Assembly (NCBI GenBank): GCA_003021015.1 | Contig: PXRK01000056.1 | Location: 1-54,426, forward strand | DNA from: Halobacteriales archaeon QS_4_66_20 | GTDB taxonomy: Archaea > Halobacteriota > Halobacteria > Halobacteriales > Haloarculaceae | Direction: 5' to 3' | Length of the DNA: 54,426 nt | Shown: positions 1 through 8,923 of the stretch, one piece after another | How positions within the stretch are numbered: the stretch's first letter is position 1 | Layout of the letters: every line of letters begins with the position of its first letter | Translations under genes and position numbers: made by a program | The notes under the pieces: model-generated | Database searches by the model: none | What the model was told of the DNA's origin: nothing | The model's input: the letters and a program-made list of their open reading frames with translations, nothing else

Positions 1-296
1 CTTGAGCAGCACCCATCGGACAGCCCGGGCCCATCGGCCCTCGGACCGGGATAGCGCGCCTGCTGAAGCGTCTTCGGGCAGTTCACTGCCCTCCTCTACT
101 GACACACGCTCGGTGCGGTCCATGTCCGCGGTAGGGTGCCCAGTCCAGAAAATCCACCGGTGCGACAGGCGAGGCTCTGGTAGCCGACTACATTTTCGTG
201 AGGGACTCGTCGGACGGCCGGCGAAGAAATATCACGTCCGAGTGGATATGAGCCGACGCTCACGACTGGCATCACGCGCCGCCCGGCGGCTGGCGA
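1..296. other. No supported gene at the left edge
   Basis: Open frames here are short or have the Arg/Pro-rich composition of shadow frames in GC-rich DNA. The stretch 232-247 reads TCACGTCCGAGTGGAT, which matches 13 of 16 positions of the right arm of the 110-bp repeat family found elsewhere in the window. No convincing left partner was found, so only a possible decayed arm can be noted. Confidence 0.4.
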
Positions 297-1526
297 TCAA
301 GACGGGCAGCTGCCGTCGCCGGTGCCGTCGTCACCGGAGTCGTAACCCAGCGCCGCCGCGACGTCGACCAGCCCGGCGCCCCCTTCGTTTTCCGCCAGCC
401 CGATGTCTTCGGCCGTGTCGAGCAGCCGCTGCCGGGCTTCGTCGTGGGCGTAGCCGTCGGCGGCCAGCTGTGCGGCGGCGCCGGCGACGTGGGGCGACGC
501 CATCGAGGTGCCGTCGAGGGTCTGGTACCCGCCGACGCTCGCCGAGCAGACGCCCGCTCCCGGGGCTGCGATGTCGACCTCCGGCCCCCGCGAGGAGAAC
601 CTCGCGAGCCCGTCCTCGACGGTGGTCGCCGAGACGGCGAGGAACTCCTCGTACGCCGCCGGGTAGCCCACCGAATCCGGCTGGCCGCGGTTGCCGGCAG
701 CGGCGACGGGGAGGACGCCCGCCTCCAGCGCGTACTCGCCGGCGGCCTGCAGCGCCGGCGACTCCTGTGGCGAGCCGAGGCTGAGGTTCACCACGTCCCA
801 GCCCTGGTCGGCGGCGTGGCGGATCGCCTCGGCGATTGCCGAGGTGCGACAGCCCCCGGTCGCGCCACAGACCTTCAGCGCGTGTAGCGTCGCGTCCGGC
901 GCCACGCCGACGACGCCGCTGTTGTCGTCCTCGGCGGCGACTGTTCCCGCGACGTGGCTGCCGTGGCCGCCGTCGTCGGACCACGGGTAGTTGCAGCCGT
1001 CGCCGGAACACTCCTCCCAGGCTCTGTGGGCGCCGTCGCCGTCCGGATCCGCCAGGCTCCCTTTGAGGTCTGGGTGGTCGTCGTCGATGCCGCCGTCGAT
1101 GACCCCGACGTCGGCGCCGTCGCCGGTCGCACCTTTGTCGTGGGCGACGTCGGCGTCGACGCGGTCGATCCCCCAGGGGAGCGTCTGGCCGGCGCCGTCC
1201 TGCTCGATCCCGCCGGCGGCCCCCCCGACGTGGTGCAGCCGCCGGTCGCGCTGGACGAACGCGACGTCGTCGCGGGAGCGCAGCGAATCCCTGCGGGCTT
1301 TCGAGAACACCCCACAGACCAGCGTCATCGGGGTGAGATCGGTGAGATCGATCAGCGCGTGCTGGACGTCCGAGACGGACGCGGCGGCGGCGACGCCGTC
1401 GTCGTCGACGGTACCGACGATGTACTCGTCCATCCGGTCGTAGACGGCTGCCCCGACCCCGATGCCGAGCGCGCCCGCGGCGGCGCTTTTGAGCACGTCC
1501 CGGCGCGACCACTGCCGCTTGACCAT
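297..1526 (-). CDS. Tat-exported subtilisin-like serine protease (S8 family, halolysin-like)
   Basis: An extracellular endopeptidase of about 409 residues. The N-terminus carries a twin-arginine motif (SRRDVLK, residues 7-13) followed by a hydrophobic Ala/Gly stretch, which points to export in folded form. A short propeptide region follows. The catalytic triad is visible in order: Asp in GVIDGGIDDDHPDL, His in GGHGSHVAGTVAA, and Ser in DGTSMASPHVAGAA. The oxyanion Asn lies in VAAAGNRG. The C-terminal domain found in longer halolysins is missing, because the protein ends about 60 residues after the catalytic Ser with an acidic tail. The ATG at 1526 is preceded by an AT-rich box at 1549-1556, a spacing that fits a leaderless transcript. 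No neighbour shares an obvious operon. The substrate cannot be deduced. Confidence 0.95.
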   Translation of the reverse strand: MVKRQWSRRDVLKSAAAGALGIGVGAAVYDRMDEYIVGTVDDDGVAAAASVSDVQHALIDLTDLTPMTLVCGVFSKARRDSLRSRDDVAFVQRDRRLHHVGGAAGGIEQDGAGQTLPWGIDRVDADVAHDKGATGDGADVGVIDGGIDDDHPDLKGSLADPDGDGAHRAWEECSGDGCNYPWSDDGGHGSHVAGTVAAEDDNSGVVGVAPDATLHALKVCGATGGCRTSAIAEAIRHAADQGWDVVNLSLGSPQESPALQAAGEYALEAGVLPVAAAGNRGQPDSVGYPAAYEEFLAVSATTVEDGLARFSSRGPEVDIAAPGAGVCSASVGGYQTLDGTSMASPHVAGAAAQLAADGYAHDEARQRLLDTAEDIGLAENEGGAGLVDVAAALGYDSGDDGTGDGSCPS

Positions 1527-1548
1527 ACGATACCTGTTGTCGAGCAGG

Positions 1549-1556
1549 AAAATAAA
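1549..1556 (-). promoter_or_regulatory. Putative TATA box of the subtilase gene
   Basis: On the minus strand this reads TTTATTTT, 23-30 nt upstream of the protease ATG. That is the archaeal TATA-to-start distance expected for a leaderless mRNA. Assigned by eye. Confidence 0.5.
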
Positions 1557-1739
1557 GGTTTGACGTCTGTCTCTCGGTGACGTGTATTTTGAGATGCCCG
1601 GACGGCGGCGGCACGACGGGGACGATTCATAGCAGTCACGATCACCTCGTGTAGATATATAGCCCCGGGTGGACGGTGTGTGAAGCAGTTATCTACTGCG
1701 AACGGCTATGCACAAGCCCTCCCTTTGTAGACGTAGAGG

Positions 1740-2069
1740 ATGAGTCAGCACGACATCGGATCTGGCCAATCGGACGAGAGCACAGCAAGTCAGCGCGTAG
1801 TTTCGGCAGTAGCCGACGCACGCGAAAAATCTTCGTTAGAACTTCCGCCTCTCTATGAGGTGGTCGATCCCGATGCATTGGACAGCCTCTTCGATTCTTC
1901 CCGATCCAGCGGCAAGGGCGGTCCCGGCCGTGTGGTTTTCATGTTCGATGAATGTGAAGTCGTCGTCCACAGTGACGGCGAGGTCGATGCTACTGCGATG
2001 GACGTACGAACACCGACGCCGTCCACTCCCACTATCGAGCAGGACGAGTCGGAACTGATGCAGGAGTAG
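1740..2069 (+). CDS. HalOD1 output-domain protein
   Basis: A soluble protein of 109 residues. Residues about 20-90 follow the HalOD1 pattern seen in many haloarchaeal small regulators: an initial helix (SQRVVSAVADAREKSSLELP), the PPLYEVVDPDALDSLFD stretch, and a C-terminal beta hairpin GRVVFMFDECEVVVHSDGEV. The domain is thought to be a signalling output module, but its partner is unknown. It starts with ATG 26 bp after a T-rich stretch and lies divergently from the subtilase. The next gene (2130) is on the same strand 60 bp away and might be cotranscribed. The family assignment comes from remembered sequence pattern, so the function remains open. Confidence 0.8.
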   Translation: MSQHDIGSGQSDESTASQRVVSAVADAREKSSLELPPLYEVVDPDALDSLFDSSRSSGKGGPGRVVFMFDECEVVVHSDGEVDATAMDVRTPTPSTPTIEQDESELMQE

Positions 2070-2129
2070 ATGCGATCGTAGCTTGCGGATGTGACGCGTC
2101 GAAAAGCGCAGTATGGAACTCAGTCAGCT

Positions 2130-2339
2130 ATGCGAGACAACAAGCAGGAAAACACTACTGACGCGACTCAGAATGGCTCTACGGAGAGAGCTGATGAGCC
2201 GCAAGTCTGTGCGAACTGTGGGGAGGAGATCGAGACTGAGGAGTGGCATCCGCTCGTTACACAGACGGATGACGATGGAAGGTTCCGTGTGTACGCATTC
2301 TGTGATGAGAACTGTCGGGACAACTGGAAAGACGACTGA
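2130..2339 (+). CDS. Small zinc-ribbon protein (TRASH/DUF7576-like)
   Basis: About 69 residues. Residues 1-25 are a polar, disordered leader. The core has CANCGEE and CDENC, a Cys2...Cys2 arrangement typical of a small treble-clef or zinc ribbon, with W-H-P and aromatic residues between the knuckles. An in-frame start at 2091 exists, but the ATG at 2130 (MRDNKQEN) gives the usual length of such haloarchaeal proteins and is preferred. The function is unknown; metal binding is inferred from the four cysteines. Confidence 0.7.
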   Translation: MRDNKQENTTDATQNGSTERADEPQVCANCGEEIETEEWHPLVTQTDDDGRFRVYAFCDENCRDNWKDD

Positions 2340-2358
2340 TCGGGTCGTTCGTCAGCTA

Positions 2359-2378
2359 CCAACGACTGAAGTCGTTGG
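2359..2378. repeat. Short hairpin resembling an IS200/IS605-type end
   Basis: A perfect 8-bp stem with a TGAA loop (CCAACGAC-TGAA-GTCGTTGG), followed by GCTTGTCAGTGGGAC. Hairpins of the form ACGACTGAAGTCGT...GGCTT commonly mark the ends of haloarchaeal IS200/IS605 elements. No transposase is nearby, so this would be a relic. The rest of 2379-2596 shows no gene. Confidence 0.35.
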
Positions 2379-2596
2379 CTTGTCAGTGGGACTCCCGAGT
2401 GTCGCGCCCCCTTACTCGAACGTCCCACGTCCCTGACTGTCTACTCAGGGATGTTCTCAGGCGACAGTCGAGCGGGGAGTCGGAGGGACTCGATCAGCAT
2501 CCCCTGACTCCGGGGCTGGCTGACGGACAGCCCGTCCCACCGACCGCTTCTGGGCCTGTGGGACGTATCTTCGTGTTCGGTTCGGAGTCTCACGGA

Positions 2597-5524
2597 TTAC
2601 TCCTCGTCGAAGAGAAGCCCCAACAGTTTCCGCTCGCCAGCCCTGATGTGGCGGCTCACTGTCGGTTGGGACACGTCCAGCATCTCCGCCAGTTCCTGGG
2701 CAGTCGTTGCCCGTGGTGATTCGAAGAAACCGGATACGTATGCTGTTTTCAGGATTTCATCCTGGCGCTCGGTCAGCTGCGACCGGAACTCCGCTTTGAA
2801 CTCCTGCTGGGTCTTGATCGGCTCATCGACCTCTCGCCGGCCCACGAGTTCGACATTCTCATACCGCGCCTCGAACATCTCGACGAACGACCGGATATTA
2901 CTCGCTGGCGGGACACGAATCACCGCATATGCCTCGTCACCGGTAGCCGTCAACGTCTGCGGCATCGCCCCGCGATCAAGTAAGGCCGAGAAGAACGCAG
3001 AATCACGTAACTGGGTCTCGAACAGCGGTTCGCCCTCCCGATCACTCACCAAAATAAGGTCCTCGATCTCGGACGACTCCTCGCCGAACGCCAGCACCGC
3101 TTCCGACGGAACCCCGCGGGTCGTAAAGAAAATCCCCGGTGATTCGTCCGCCCGCTGCACAATATTCTCGAATTCGAACTGCCCGTCATGCTCGGCGGCA
3201 AACTGGAATAGCGGCGGATTACCGTTCCGTAACTCCAGCGCCAGTTCCACCGACAGCTCACTCACCAGCGCCCGTTTCCGTTCCAGTGCATTCAACGCAT
3301 ACCCAACCGTTTCGCCGAGTTCTGTCAGTACTGTTTCCTCCATCTGGTTGAACACATCCGGTTCATCGGCGTACAACGTGAGCACGCCGTACAAGGTGTC
3401 CTGATAGACGAGCGGGACAGCGATACTGGCCTGAAAACCGAGGTCAAGCGCGGTTTGCTCCCACGACTCGAACGGCGGATCCGCAGCGAGATTGTTCTCC
3501 ACCTGTGTCTCCCGTGTCCGCACCGCGGCCCCGGTCGGATCGTCACTGTCTGCGTCCCCGTCGGCGGTCACTGTAGCTGTCTCCAGAAAGCTCTCCTTAA
3601 CACCAGCCCAGGCATCCGGTGTGATGTCACTTGTCACGGTATCGTGGGTACCAATCCACGCGAACCGGTACGCCTCGGCGTCAGCGAGCCGATCACAGAC
3701 CGCCTGTACGACCTCTTCCCGCGTGGACGCTTGAATCAACTCCGTCGTAATCCCCCGGATAGTGGAGTTGATCCGCTGGACCCGTTCCAGGGCTGCCGTC
3801 CGCTCGGCAAGGGTATCCCGTTGCTCCCGCACTGTTTGCTCCCGTGCCACGCGATCCAGTGCTGACCGCGTATTTGCCACCAGCATCCGGGCGAGGGACA
3901 GGTCGGTGTCCGAGAATGCGTCCGTGGTTGTTGCCCCACTGAGAAAGACGCCATGCTCTCCGACCGGGAAAATCATCACACTCCGCAGCGCCGTCTCAGA
4001 CGCGGAGACGTCAGCCTGGGCCGGGAGGTCATCGTACACTCTCTCCGACTGTTCACTGAAGACCTGCCAGGAGAGCCCCCGTTCTGACCTGGACAGCGAC
4101 TCCTCGTCGATCAGATCCGGCATTGCCGACGTCTGGGCTGTATACTGCAGCTGTCCGTGTTCCTCATCGTACAGTGCAATCGCTATCAACGGGAACGACA
4201 ACGTCTCACGAGCTGTCTCGATGATGAGATCGCTGACGGCCTGTTCCGTCTCGGCATCTGTCAGGTTCTGCGATAGTTCGTTGAGTGTGACCAACCGGTC
4301 GTTGTGTCGTCGACGCTGTGTAATATCTTCGAAAGTCAGGACGACGCGCTCGATCGCTTCCGTCTGGTCGAACAGTGGTACGCCGTTGACGGAGATCCAA
4401 ATCCGCTCGCCGTCCGGCCGTGCAATCCTGAAGTCGGCGTCGAACACCGGCTCCTCTGACGCAACGATCCGATTGAACGGCATCTCTTCTGCTGGAATCG
4501 GCTCACCCGCTTCATCAACAATCCCGAAAAGCGGGGACTCACTCGGCAGGTCATCGAGTTCGTCCTGCGTCCGGCCCACCAGCTGTTCTCCCCGTTCGTT
4601 CAAGAAAGATATCTCCCCGTCGCATGTGAGGACCAGCACACCGACCGGGCTCGTCTCGAAAATTCGCTCCCGGAGGTGGTGTTCCTGCCGCAGATCTTCC
4701 TGTAGCTGCTTTCGTTCCGTGATATCTTCGAAGGCGAAGATCACGCCGGCCGTACTCCCGGCTGGATCGGGAAGGGGTGCCCCGTTCACGGAGAGCCAGA
4801 TCTGCTCCCCATCGGCACGCGTAATCTGCTGTTCCACGGCATAGATCGGCTCACCGGTCGATACGACCTCCCGGAAGATGTTCTCTGCAGGGAGCGCGCC
4901 CTCAGGAGCGGTGGCCTCGAACGCCTGTTCATCGTATGCGAACTCGGACAACGCTTCCTGTGAGAAGCCGAGGATCTCGCCAGCGTGCCGATTTGCCGAC
5001 GAAATCTGACCGTCGGCGTCGACGACAACAATTCCTACAGGGCTTGTCTCGACAATCCGATCCCGCAGGTCCCGTTCCTCGCGGAGTTCGTCACCGCGTT
5101 GTTCGGCTTCTCGTGTCCGGGAGAAGGCCCGCCCCTGGTACAGACCCATGCCCAAGCCGGCAATGCTCCCGAGTGCCGTGGCCAGCGGGATGGTAAACCA
5201 CGGATTGTCCAGGCCATTGGGAGAGATTGCCTCGATCATCGCCACCACAGCGGCCATCACCCCGAATCCGCCGAACACCCATACCACGATCCGTGGATAC
5301 ACATCTGGATGGAGGTCCATTTTCGGCACGCGGTAGCCACCGTACAGAAGGACAGTTCCGGGTACACCGACCATGGCAAACCGCCCGATAACTTCGGCCA
5401 GGCCCGCGTTCGTCACCAGCGGGAAAACCGCCAGTGCGACAGCTATCCCGATATACAGCCCGCCGAGTACCGAGATAACGCGGAGCGCACCAATACGGGA
5501 GATGAAGCGATACCAACGACTCAT
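2597..5524 (-). CDS. Membrane-anchored PAS-PAS-GAF-GAF bacterioopsin-activator (Bat) type HTH_10 regulator
   Basis: A 975-residue sensor-regulator. Residues about 12-135 hold four predicted membrane segments. Two PAS domains follow (about 155-275 and 285-400), each ending in FEDIT, the usual PAC end. Two GAF domains follow at about 405-560 and 590-745; the second contains AYRFAWIGTHD, typical of Bat-type proteins. Next comes the Bat-associated domain (about 750-900) and a C-terminal HTH_10 (LTERQDEILKTAYVSGFFE, then DVSQPTVSRHIRAGERKLL). There is no kinase domain, so sensing and DNA binding are in one chain. Relatives include Bat, which responds to light and oxygen through bop regulation. The ligands and target genes here are unknown. 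The gene stands alone on its strand. Confidence 0.9.
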   Translation of the reverse strand: MSRWYRFISRIGALRVISVLGGLYIGIAVALAVFPLVTNAGLAEVIGRFAMVGVPGTVLLYGGYRVPKMDLHPDVYPRIVVWVFGGFGVMAAVVAMIEAISPNGLDNPWFTIPLATALGSIAGLGMGLYQGRAFSRTREAEQRGDELREERDLRDRIVETSPVGIVVVDADGQISSANRHAGEILGFSQEALSEFAYDEQAFEATAPEGALPAENIFREVVSTGEPIYAVEQQITRADGEQIWLSVNGAPLPDPAGSTAGVIFAFEDITERKQLQEDLRQEHHLRERIFETSPVGVLVLTCDGEISFLNERGEQLVGRTQDELDDLPSESPLFGIVDEAGEPIPAEEMPFNRIVASEEPVFDADFRIARPDGERIWISVNGVPLFDQTEAIERVVLTFEDITQRRRHNDRLVTLNELSQNLTDAETEQAVSDLIIETARETLSFPLIAIALYDEEHGQLQYTAQTSAMPDLIDEESLSRSERGLSWQVFSEQSERVYDDLPAQADVSASETALRSVMIFPVGEHGVFLSGATTTDAFSDTDLSLARMLVANTRSALDRVAREQTVREQRDTLAERTAALERVQRINSTIRGITTELIQASTREEVVQAVCDRLADAEAYRFAWIGTHDTVTSDITPDAWAGVKESFLETATVTADGDADSDDPTGAAVRTRETQVENNLAADPPFESWEQTALDLGFQASIAVPLVYQDTLYGVLTLYADEPDVFNQMEETVLTELGETVGYALNALERKRALVSELSVELALELRNGNPPLFQFAAEHDGQFEFENIVQRADESPGIFFTTRGVPSEAVLAFGEESSEIEDLILVSDREGEPLFETQLRDSAFFSALLDRGAMPQTLTATGDEAYAVIRVPPASNIRSFVEMFEARYENVELVGRREVDEPIKTQQEFKAEFRSQLTERQDEILKTAYVSGFFESPRATTAQELAEMLDVSQPTVSRHIRAGERKLLGLLFDEE

Positions 5525-5565
5525 TATGTGACGTTGAACACCTCCATAAAGTTAGTAGATGCGGT

Positions 5566-5581
5566 ATACAGTCAGACGTGA
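5566..5581. repeat. Solo arm of the 110-bp repeat family
   Basis: Reads ATACAGTCAGACGTGA, one substitution from the arm of the element at 8924-9034 (ATACAGCCAGACGTGA). No partner arm lies 110 bp away on either side, where coding sequence is intact. It abuts the stop codon of the membrane-protein gene at 5583. Probably a truncated copy. Confidence 0.6.
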
Positions 5582-5582
5582 T

Positions 5583-6131
5583 TCACTCGTATTCGAGCTC
5601 CTTCTCCCCGGCCCCCGACGCGTCGTCGGCAGCTGTCTCCTCGACTGTGGCCGACTCGTCGGTCGCTTCCTGGACGGACTCGATTTCGTCTTCGGCAGAC
5701 TCGGTCAGCGGGGCCACGCCGAGGTCGCTGATGTCGGTCGATCCGGAGTCGGGCTCCTCGACAGTCTCTGTGAGGCCGTCGCGCAGGTCGTCGCCGAAGT
5801 GGGCGCCGAACGCGCCGACGGCGAAGCTGAGAGCGACCGACACCAGCAGTGTCAGCGGGTTGATCGCCGCGAGCCCGGCTACCGCGGCGCCGATCCCACT
5901 CCCGACGAACGGCCCCGCGGCAAGCACGCCGAGTCCGGCGATAACGCCGGCGAGGCCCCCCTCCAGAACCGGGCGCTTCTCGACGGCGAGGCCGGCGACG
6001 AACGCACCGGCGAGCGTCCCGGCGTAGGCGCCGACGACGGGGACGAACGCCAGCCCCGCGGCTGTGCCGAGGCTGACGGTCACGAGCGCGAGGGCGAACG
6101 CTACGGGCGAGAACCGGGGTTCGTCGCTCAC
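5583..6131 (-). CDS. Gly/Ala-rich multi-pass membrane protein with acidic tail (DUF5518-like)
   Basis: About 182 residues from a GTG start (VSDEPRFSP). A longer frame to 6197 exists, but its extra 22 residues are basic and untypical. Residues about 8-120 contain four hydrophobic, Gly/Ala-rich segments separated by short turns, resembling small haloarchaeal proteins of the DUF5518 type. The last 65 residues are strongly acidic (ESVQEATDESATVEE) and probably cytoplasmic. No enzymatic motif is visible. Its function and partners are unknown. Confidence 0.65.
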   Translation of the reverse strand: MSDEPRFSPVAFALALVTVSLGTAAGLAFVPVVGAYAGTLAGAFVAGLAVEKRPVLEGGLAGVIAGLGVLAAGPFVGSGIGAAVAGLAAINPLTLLVSVALSFAVGAFGAHFGDDLRDGLTETVEEPDSGSTDISDLGVAPLTESAEDEIESVQEATDESATVEETAADDASGAGEKELEYE

Positions 6132-6283
6132 AGGTGTACCGTCTCCCGGTGTGGCAATGTGTTTTTTGCCGGGCTGGCATCCGGAACGGCGAACCATAGC
6201 GCCGACCGCTCGCCGTCACCTCACCCTGACTGTAACGCCTCGACCGGCACGCGGATCAGTCGGTCGTCGTCCGACCCTGCCTA

Positions 6284-6393
6284 ATACTGTCGGACGTAAC
6301 TCTGTGTCACATCGTGACACTCTCCTGGCTGTATTCGCACGGTTGAACGGCTGAACGTGACGCGTGACTCCACGAAATTACGTCCGACAGTAT
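6284..6393. repeat. 110-bp inverted-repeat element, copy B
   Basis: The left arm 6284-6299 ATACTGTCGGACGTAA is the exact reverse complement of the right arm 6378-6393. CTCTGT follows the left arm, as in several other copies. The inside also holds a small palindrome (TGTCACATCGTGACA). No open frame is present. The right edge joins directly onto the sugar-dehydrogenase remnant. Confidence 0.85.
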
Positions 6394-6520
6394 CACCACG
6401 GCCGTTGGTGTTGCTGGTGGTGAGGTAGACGTACAGGTACCGGTTCTCCTCGAAGTTGGGGTGGAGCGCGATCCCGAGCAGGCCGCCCTCGCCGAGCAGC
6501 GGCTCGTCCAGGTCGTCGAT
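6394..6520 (-). pseudogene. Remnant of a PQQ-type glucose/sorbosone dehydrogenase (GSDH fold)
   Basis: The minus strand of 6394-6520 translates without a stop to about 40 residues containing EPLLGEGGLLGIALHPNF and EENRYLYVYLT. This is the highly recognisable first blade motif of the GSDH family of secreted sugar dehydrogenases. Full proteins are about 400-450 residues; nothing else of the gene remains. The fragment is boxed between element B (ending 6393) and another arm-like sequence TACTGTCGGACTAGT at 6528-6542. Deletion between repeat copies probably removed the rest. Confidence 0.75.
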
Positions 6521-6527
6521 TCATCGC

Positions 6528-6542
6528 TACTGTCGGACTAGT
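6528..6542. repeat. Partial arm of the 110-bp repeat family
   Basis: Reads TACTGTCGGACTAGT. Its first 11 bases match the arm of element B, and it sits on the far side of the sugar-dehydrogenase remnant. No partner arm was found. Confidence 0.5.
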
Positions 6543-6652
6543 CAGGCGGAACGCCGATAAACGACAGGATAGGGGAGGCTGGCGGCGTTGCGGTGTGAGT
6601 TCCGTTGGCGGGCGGCTATTCAGAGTAGTTTCTGGAGCAGGATTGACCAGCG

Positions 6653-6977
6653 TTTCGAACAGCATGAAAGCCCCGAGGCGCTCGCCGGCTGCGACTCGTT
6701 GCGCTCCTCGCTTCGCTGCGGTGCTTACGTCGTCTCGCTCGGCGAGCGCCTCGCCCCTTTCAGTCCCGCCCGACGTGGCATTCCAGGCCGGGCGGGACTG
6801 AAAGGGGCCGCCTGTTCGATCCATCCCGGACGACGTAAGCACCGCAGTGAGCGGAGTGAACGAGGAGCGCAGCGAGTGTCCCGCGAACGGAGTGAGCGGG
6901 ACGTCGAGAGACGAGCGCAGCGAGTCTCTCGGAACCCGGATGGTCGAACAGGCGGGGGCTTTCATGCTGTTTCAAAC
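6653..6977. repeat. Nested multi-stem palindromic element of about 325 bp
   Basis: At least three nested inverted repeats share one centre near 6780. The outer pair is 6653-6675 with 6955-6977 (23 bp, two or three mismatches; core CAGCATGAAAGCCCC). The middle pair is 6716-6734 with 6829-6847 (19 bp, perfect). The inner pair is 6754-6772 with 6789-6807 (19 bp, perfect, core CTTTCAGTCCCGCCC, 16-nt loop). A further pair links about 6807-6829 with 6935-6955. The right half carries direct repeats of GAGCGCAGCGAG. No gene is supported. The element ends about 75 bp before the PIN-ATPase gene and could affect its expression. Confidence 0.75.
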
Positions 6978-7050
6978 TCCGATACCACATCCGAATACTA
7001 CTACCAGCCAGTATCCGGGGCCTTATCAACGATCACACGAAAGGTCGCAC

Positions 7051-8916
7051 ATGGAACTCGTCCCGGACACGAGCGTGATCATCGACGGGCGGATCTCGGA
7101 GCGGGTCGACGCCGGCGAGTTCGCCGGCGCGACCGTCGTGATCCCCGAGGCAGTCGTGGGCGAACTCGAAGCGCAGGCCAACGACGGCCGCGAGACCGGC
7201 TGGGAGGGGCTCGAGGAGCTCCAGCGGCTGGTCGCGCTCGACGAAGCGGGCGAGATCACCGTCGAGTACGTCGGTCGGCGGCCCGAGGCCCTGGAGAAGC
7301 GTGACGCCGGCGAGGGCGAGATCGACGCGCTCATCCGGGGCGTCGCCACCGACCGCGCGGCGACGCTCCTGACGAGCGACGATGTCCAGGCAGAGGTCGC
7401 AGAGGCAAAGGGGTTCGAGGTGACGTACATCGAACCCGAGACGCGCACGGTCGATGAACTCGCCATCGAGGAGTTTTTCGACGAGGAGACGATGAGCCTC
7501 CACCTCAAGGTCGGCGTCGCGGCGATGGCAAAGCGGGGCAGCGTCGGCGAGATGCGCTACGAGACGATCGGCGAGGAGCCGCTGACCGAGACCGCACTCC
7601 GGGAGTACGCCGCCGATGTCGAGGAGGCGGCCCGCCACCACCCCGAGGGGTTCGTCGAACTCGACGAGCCCGGGATGACGATCATCCAGTACCGCGAGTA
7701 CCGGATCGCCATCGCGCGGCCGCCGTTCAGCGACGGTCTGGAGATCACGGCGGTCCGGCCGATCATCCAGACGACGCTCGAGGACTACGAGTACGCCAAC
7801 GACCTCCGGGATCGGCTGCTCGAACGCCAGCGCGGCGTCCTCATCTCGGGGTCGCCCGGCGCCGGCAAGTCGACGTTCGCCCAGGCGGTCGCGGGCTTCC
7901 TCTCGGAATCGGGCTACGCGGTCAAAACGATGGAGAAACCCCGCGACCTGCAGGTCGGGCCCGAAATTACGCAGTACACCGCGCTGGACGGCCGGATGGA
8001 CAAGACCGCCGACTCGCTTTTGATGGTGCGGCCGGACTACACCATCTACGACGAGGTGCGCAAGACCCACGACTTCGAGGTGTTCGCGGACATGCGCCTC
8101 GCGGGCGTGGGGATGGTCGGCGTCGTCCACGCGACACGCGCAATCGACGCCCTCCAGCGGCTGATCGGCCGCGTCGAACTGGGGCTGATCCCGCAGGTCG
8201 TCGACACCGTCGTCTACATCGAGGCCGGCCAGGTCGCGAAGGTGTACGACGTCGTCACCGAGGTCAAGGTGCCGGAGGGGCTGATGGAGGAGGACCTCGC
8301 CCGGCCGGTGATCATGGTCCGGGACTTCGAGACCAACCGGCCCGAGTACGAGATCTACACGTTCAATCAGCAGGTCGTGACGGTGCCCGTCGGCGACGCC
8401 GACGGCGGGGGCGACGACTCGGGCGTCGACCGGATCGCCAAAAAGGAGATCGAACGGGAGATCCGCTCGGTCGCCCGCGGCCACGTCGAGGTCGACCTCC
8501 GCGGGCCCAACACCGCTGTCGTCTGGGTCGAGGAGAGCGACATCTCGTCGGTCATCGGCAAGGGCGGCGGCCGCATCTCCGACATCGAGGACCGGCTGGG
8601 CATCGACATCGACGTCCGGACGTTCGACGAACGCGAGGGCGGTCGCGGCGGCTCCGGCGGTGGTGCCTCCGGCGGCGGCCCCGGCGCGAGCGTCCGGGGG
8701 ACGGCCGTCACGCCGGAGGGGACCAGCCGCCACGTCGTCATCCCCCTGGACGGCCACGCCGGCGAGACCGTCGAGGTCCAGGCCGACGGCGAGTACCTCT
8801 TCACCGCGACGGTCTCCCGGGGCGGCGAGATCCAGGTGTCCCGCGGCAGCGCCATCGCCGAGGAACTGGAACGCGCGATCGACCACGGCCGGACGATCAC
8901 TGTCGTCCCGTCCTGA
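7051..8916 (+). CDS. PINc-ATPase-KH protein (PINc/VapC-family ATPase)
   Basis: About 621 residues. The N-terminus is a PIN nuclease domain (VPDTSVIIDGR with the first acidic residues; GEGEIDALI and LLTSDD supply further conserved acids). A secretion-type P-loop ATPase follows, with Walker A GSPGAGKST near residue 268 and a Walker-B-like stretch MVRPDYTIYDEVRK. Near residue 500 is a KH domain with the loop IGKGGGRISDIEDRLG, and a small beta domain ends the protein. This architecture is conserved in archaea, and a role in RNA processing or ribosome-linked quality control is inferred. The start at 7051 (MELVPDTS) is chosen because upstream in-frame codons lie in the palindromic repeat. Element D begins 8 bp after the stop. 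Confidence 0.92.
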   Translation: MELVPDTSVIIDGRISERVDAGEFAGATVVIPEAVVGELEAQANDGRETGWEGLEELQRLVALDEAGEITVEYVGRRPEALEKRDAGEGEIDALIRGVATDRAATLLTSDDVQAEVAEAKGFEVTYIEPETRTVDELAIEEFFDEETMSLHLKVGVAAMAKRGSVGEMRYETIGEEPLTETALREYAADVEEAARHHPEGFVELDEPGMTIIQYREYRIAIARPPFSDGLEITAVRPIIQTTLEDYEYANDLRDRLLERQRGVLISGSPGAGKSTFAQAVAGFLSESGYAVKTMEKPRDLQVGPEITQYTALDGRMDKTADSLLMVRPDYTIYDEVRKTHDFEVFADMRLAGVGMVGVVHATRAIDALQRLIGRVELGLIPQVVDTVVYIEAGQVAKVYDVVTEVKVPEGLMEEDLARPVIMVRDFETNRPEYEIYTFNQQVVTVPVGDADGGGDDSGVDRIAKKEIEREIRSVARGHVEVDLRGPNTAVVWVEESDISSVIGKGGGRISDIEDRLGIDIDVRTFDEREGGRGGSGGGASGGGPGASVRGTAVTPEGTSRHVVIPLDGHAGETVEVQADGEYLFTATVSRGGEIQVSRGSAIAEELERAIDHGRTITVVPS

Positions 8917-8923
8917 ACCTGCT

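Noticed and set aside
152-247. Possible 96-bp degenerate element near the left edge
   Set aside because: The right arm matches 13 of 16, but the best left partner pairs at only about 10 of 16, which is not enough to call.
2-784. Arg/Pro-rich open frame at the left edge
   Set aside because: It overlaps the subtilase gene on the other strand and has no protein-like pattern.
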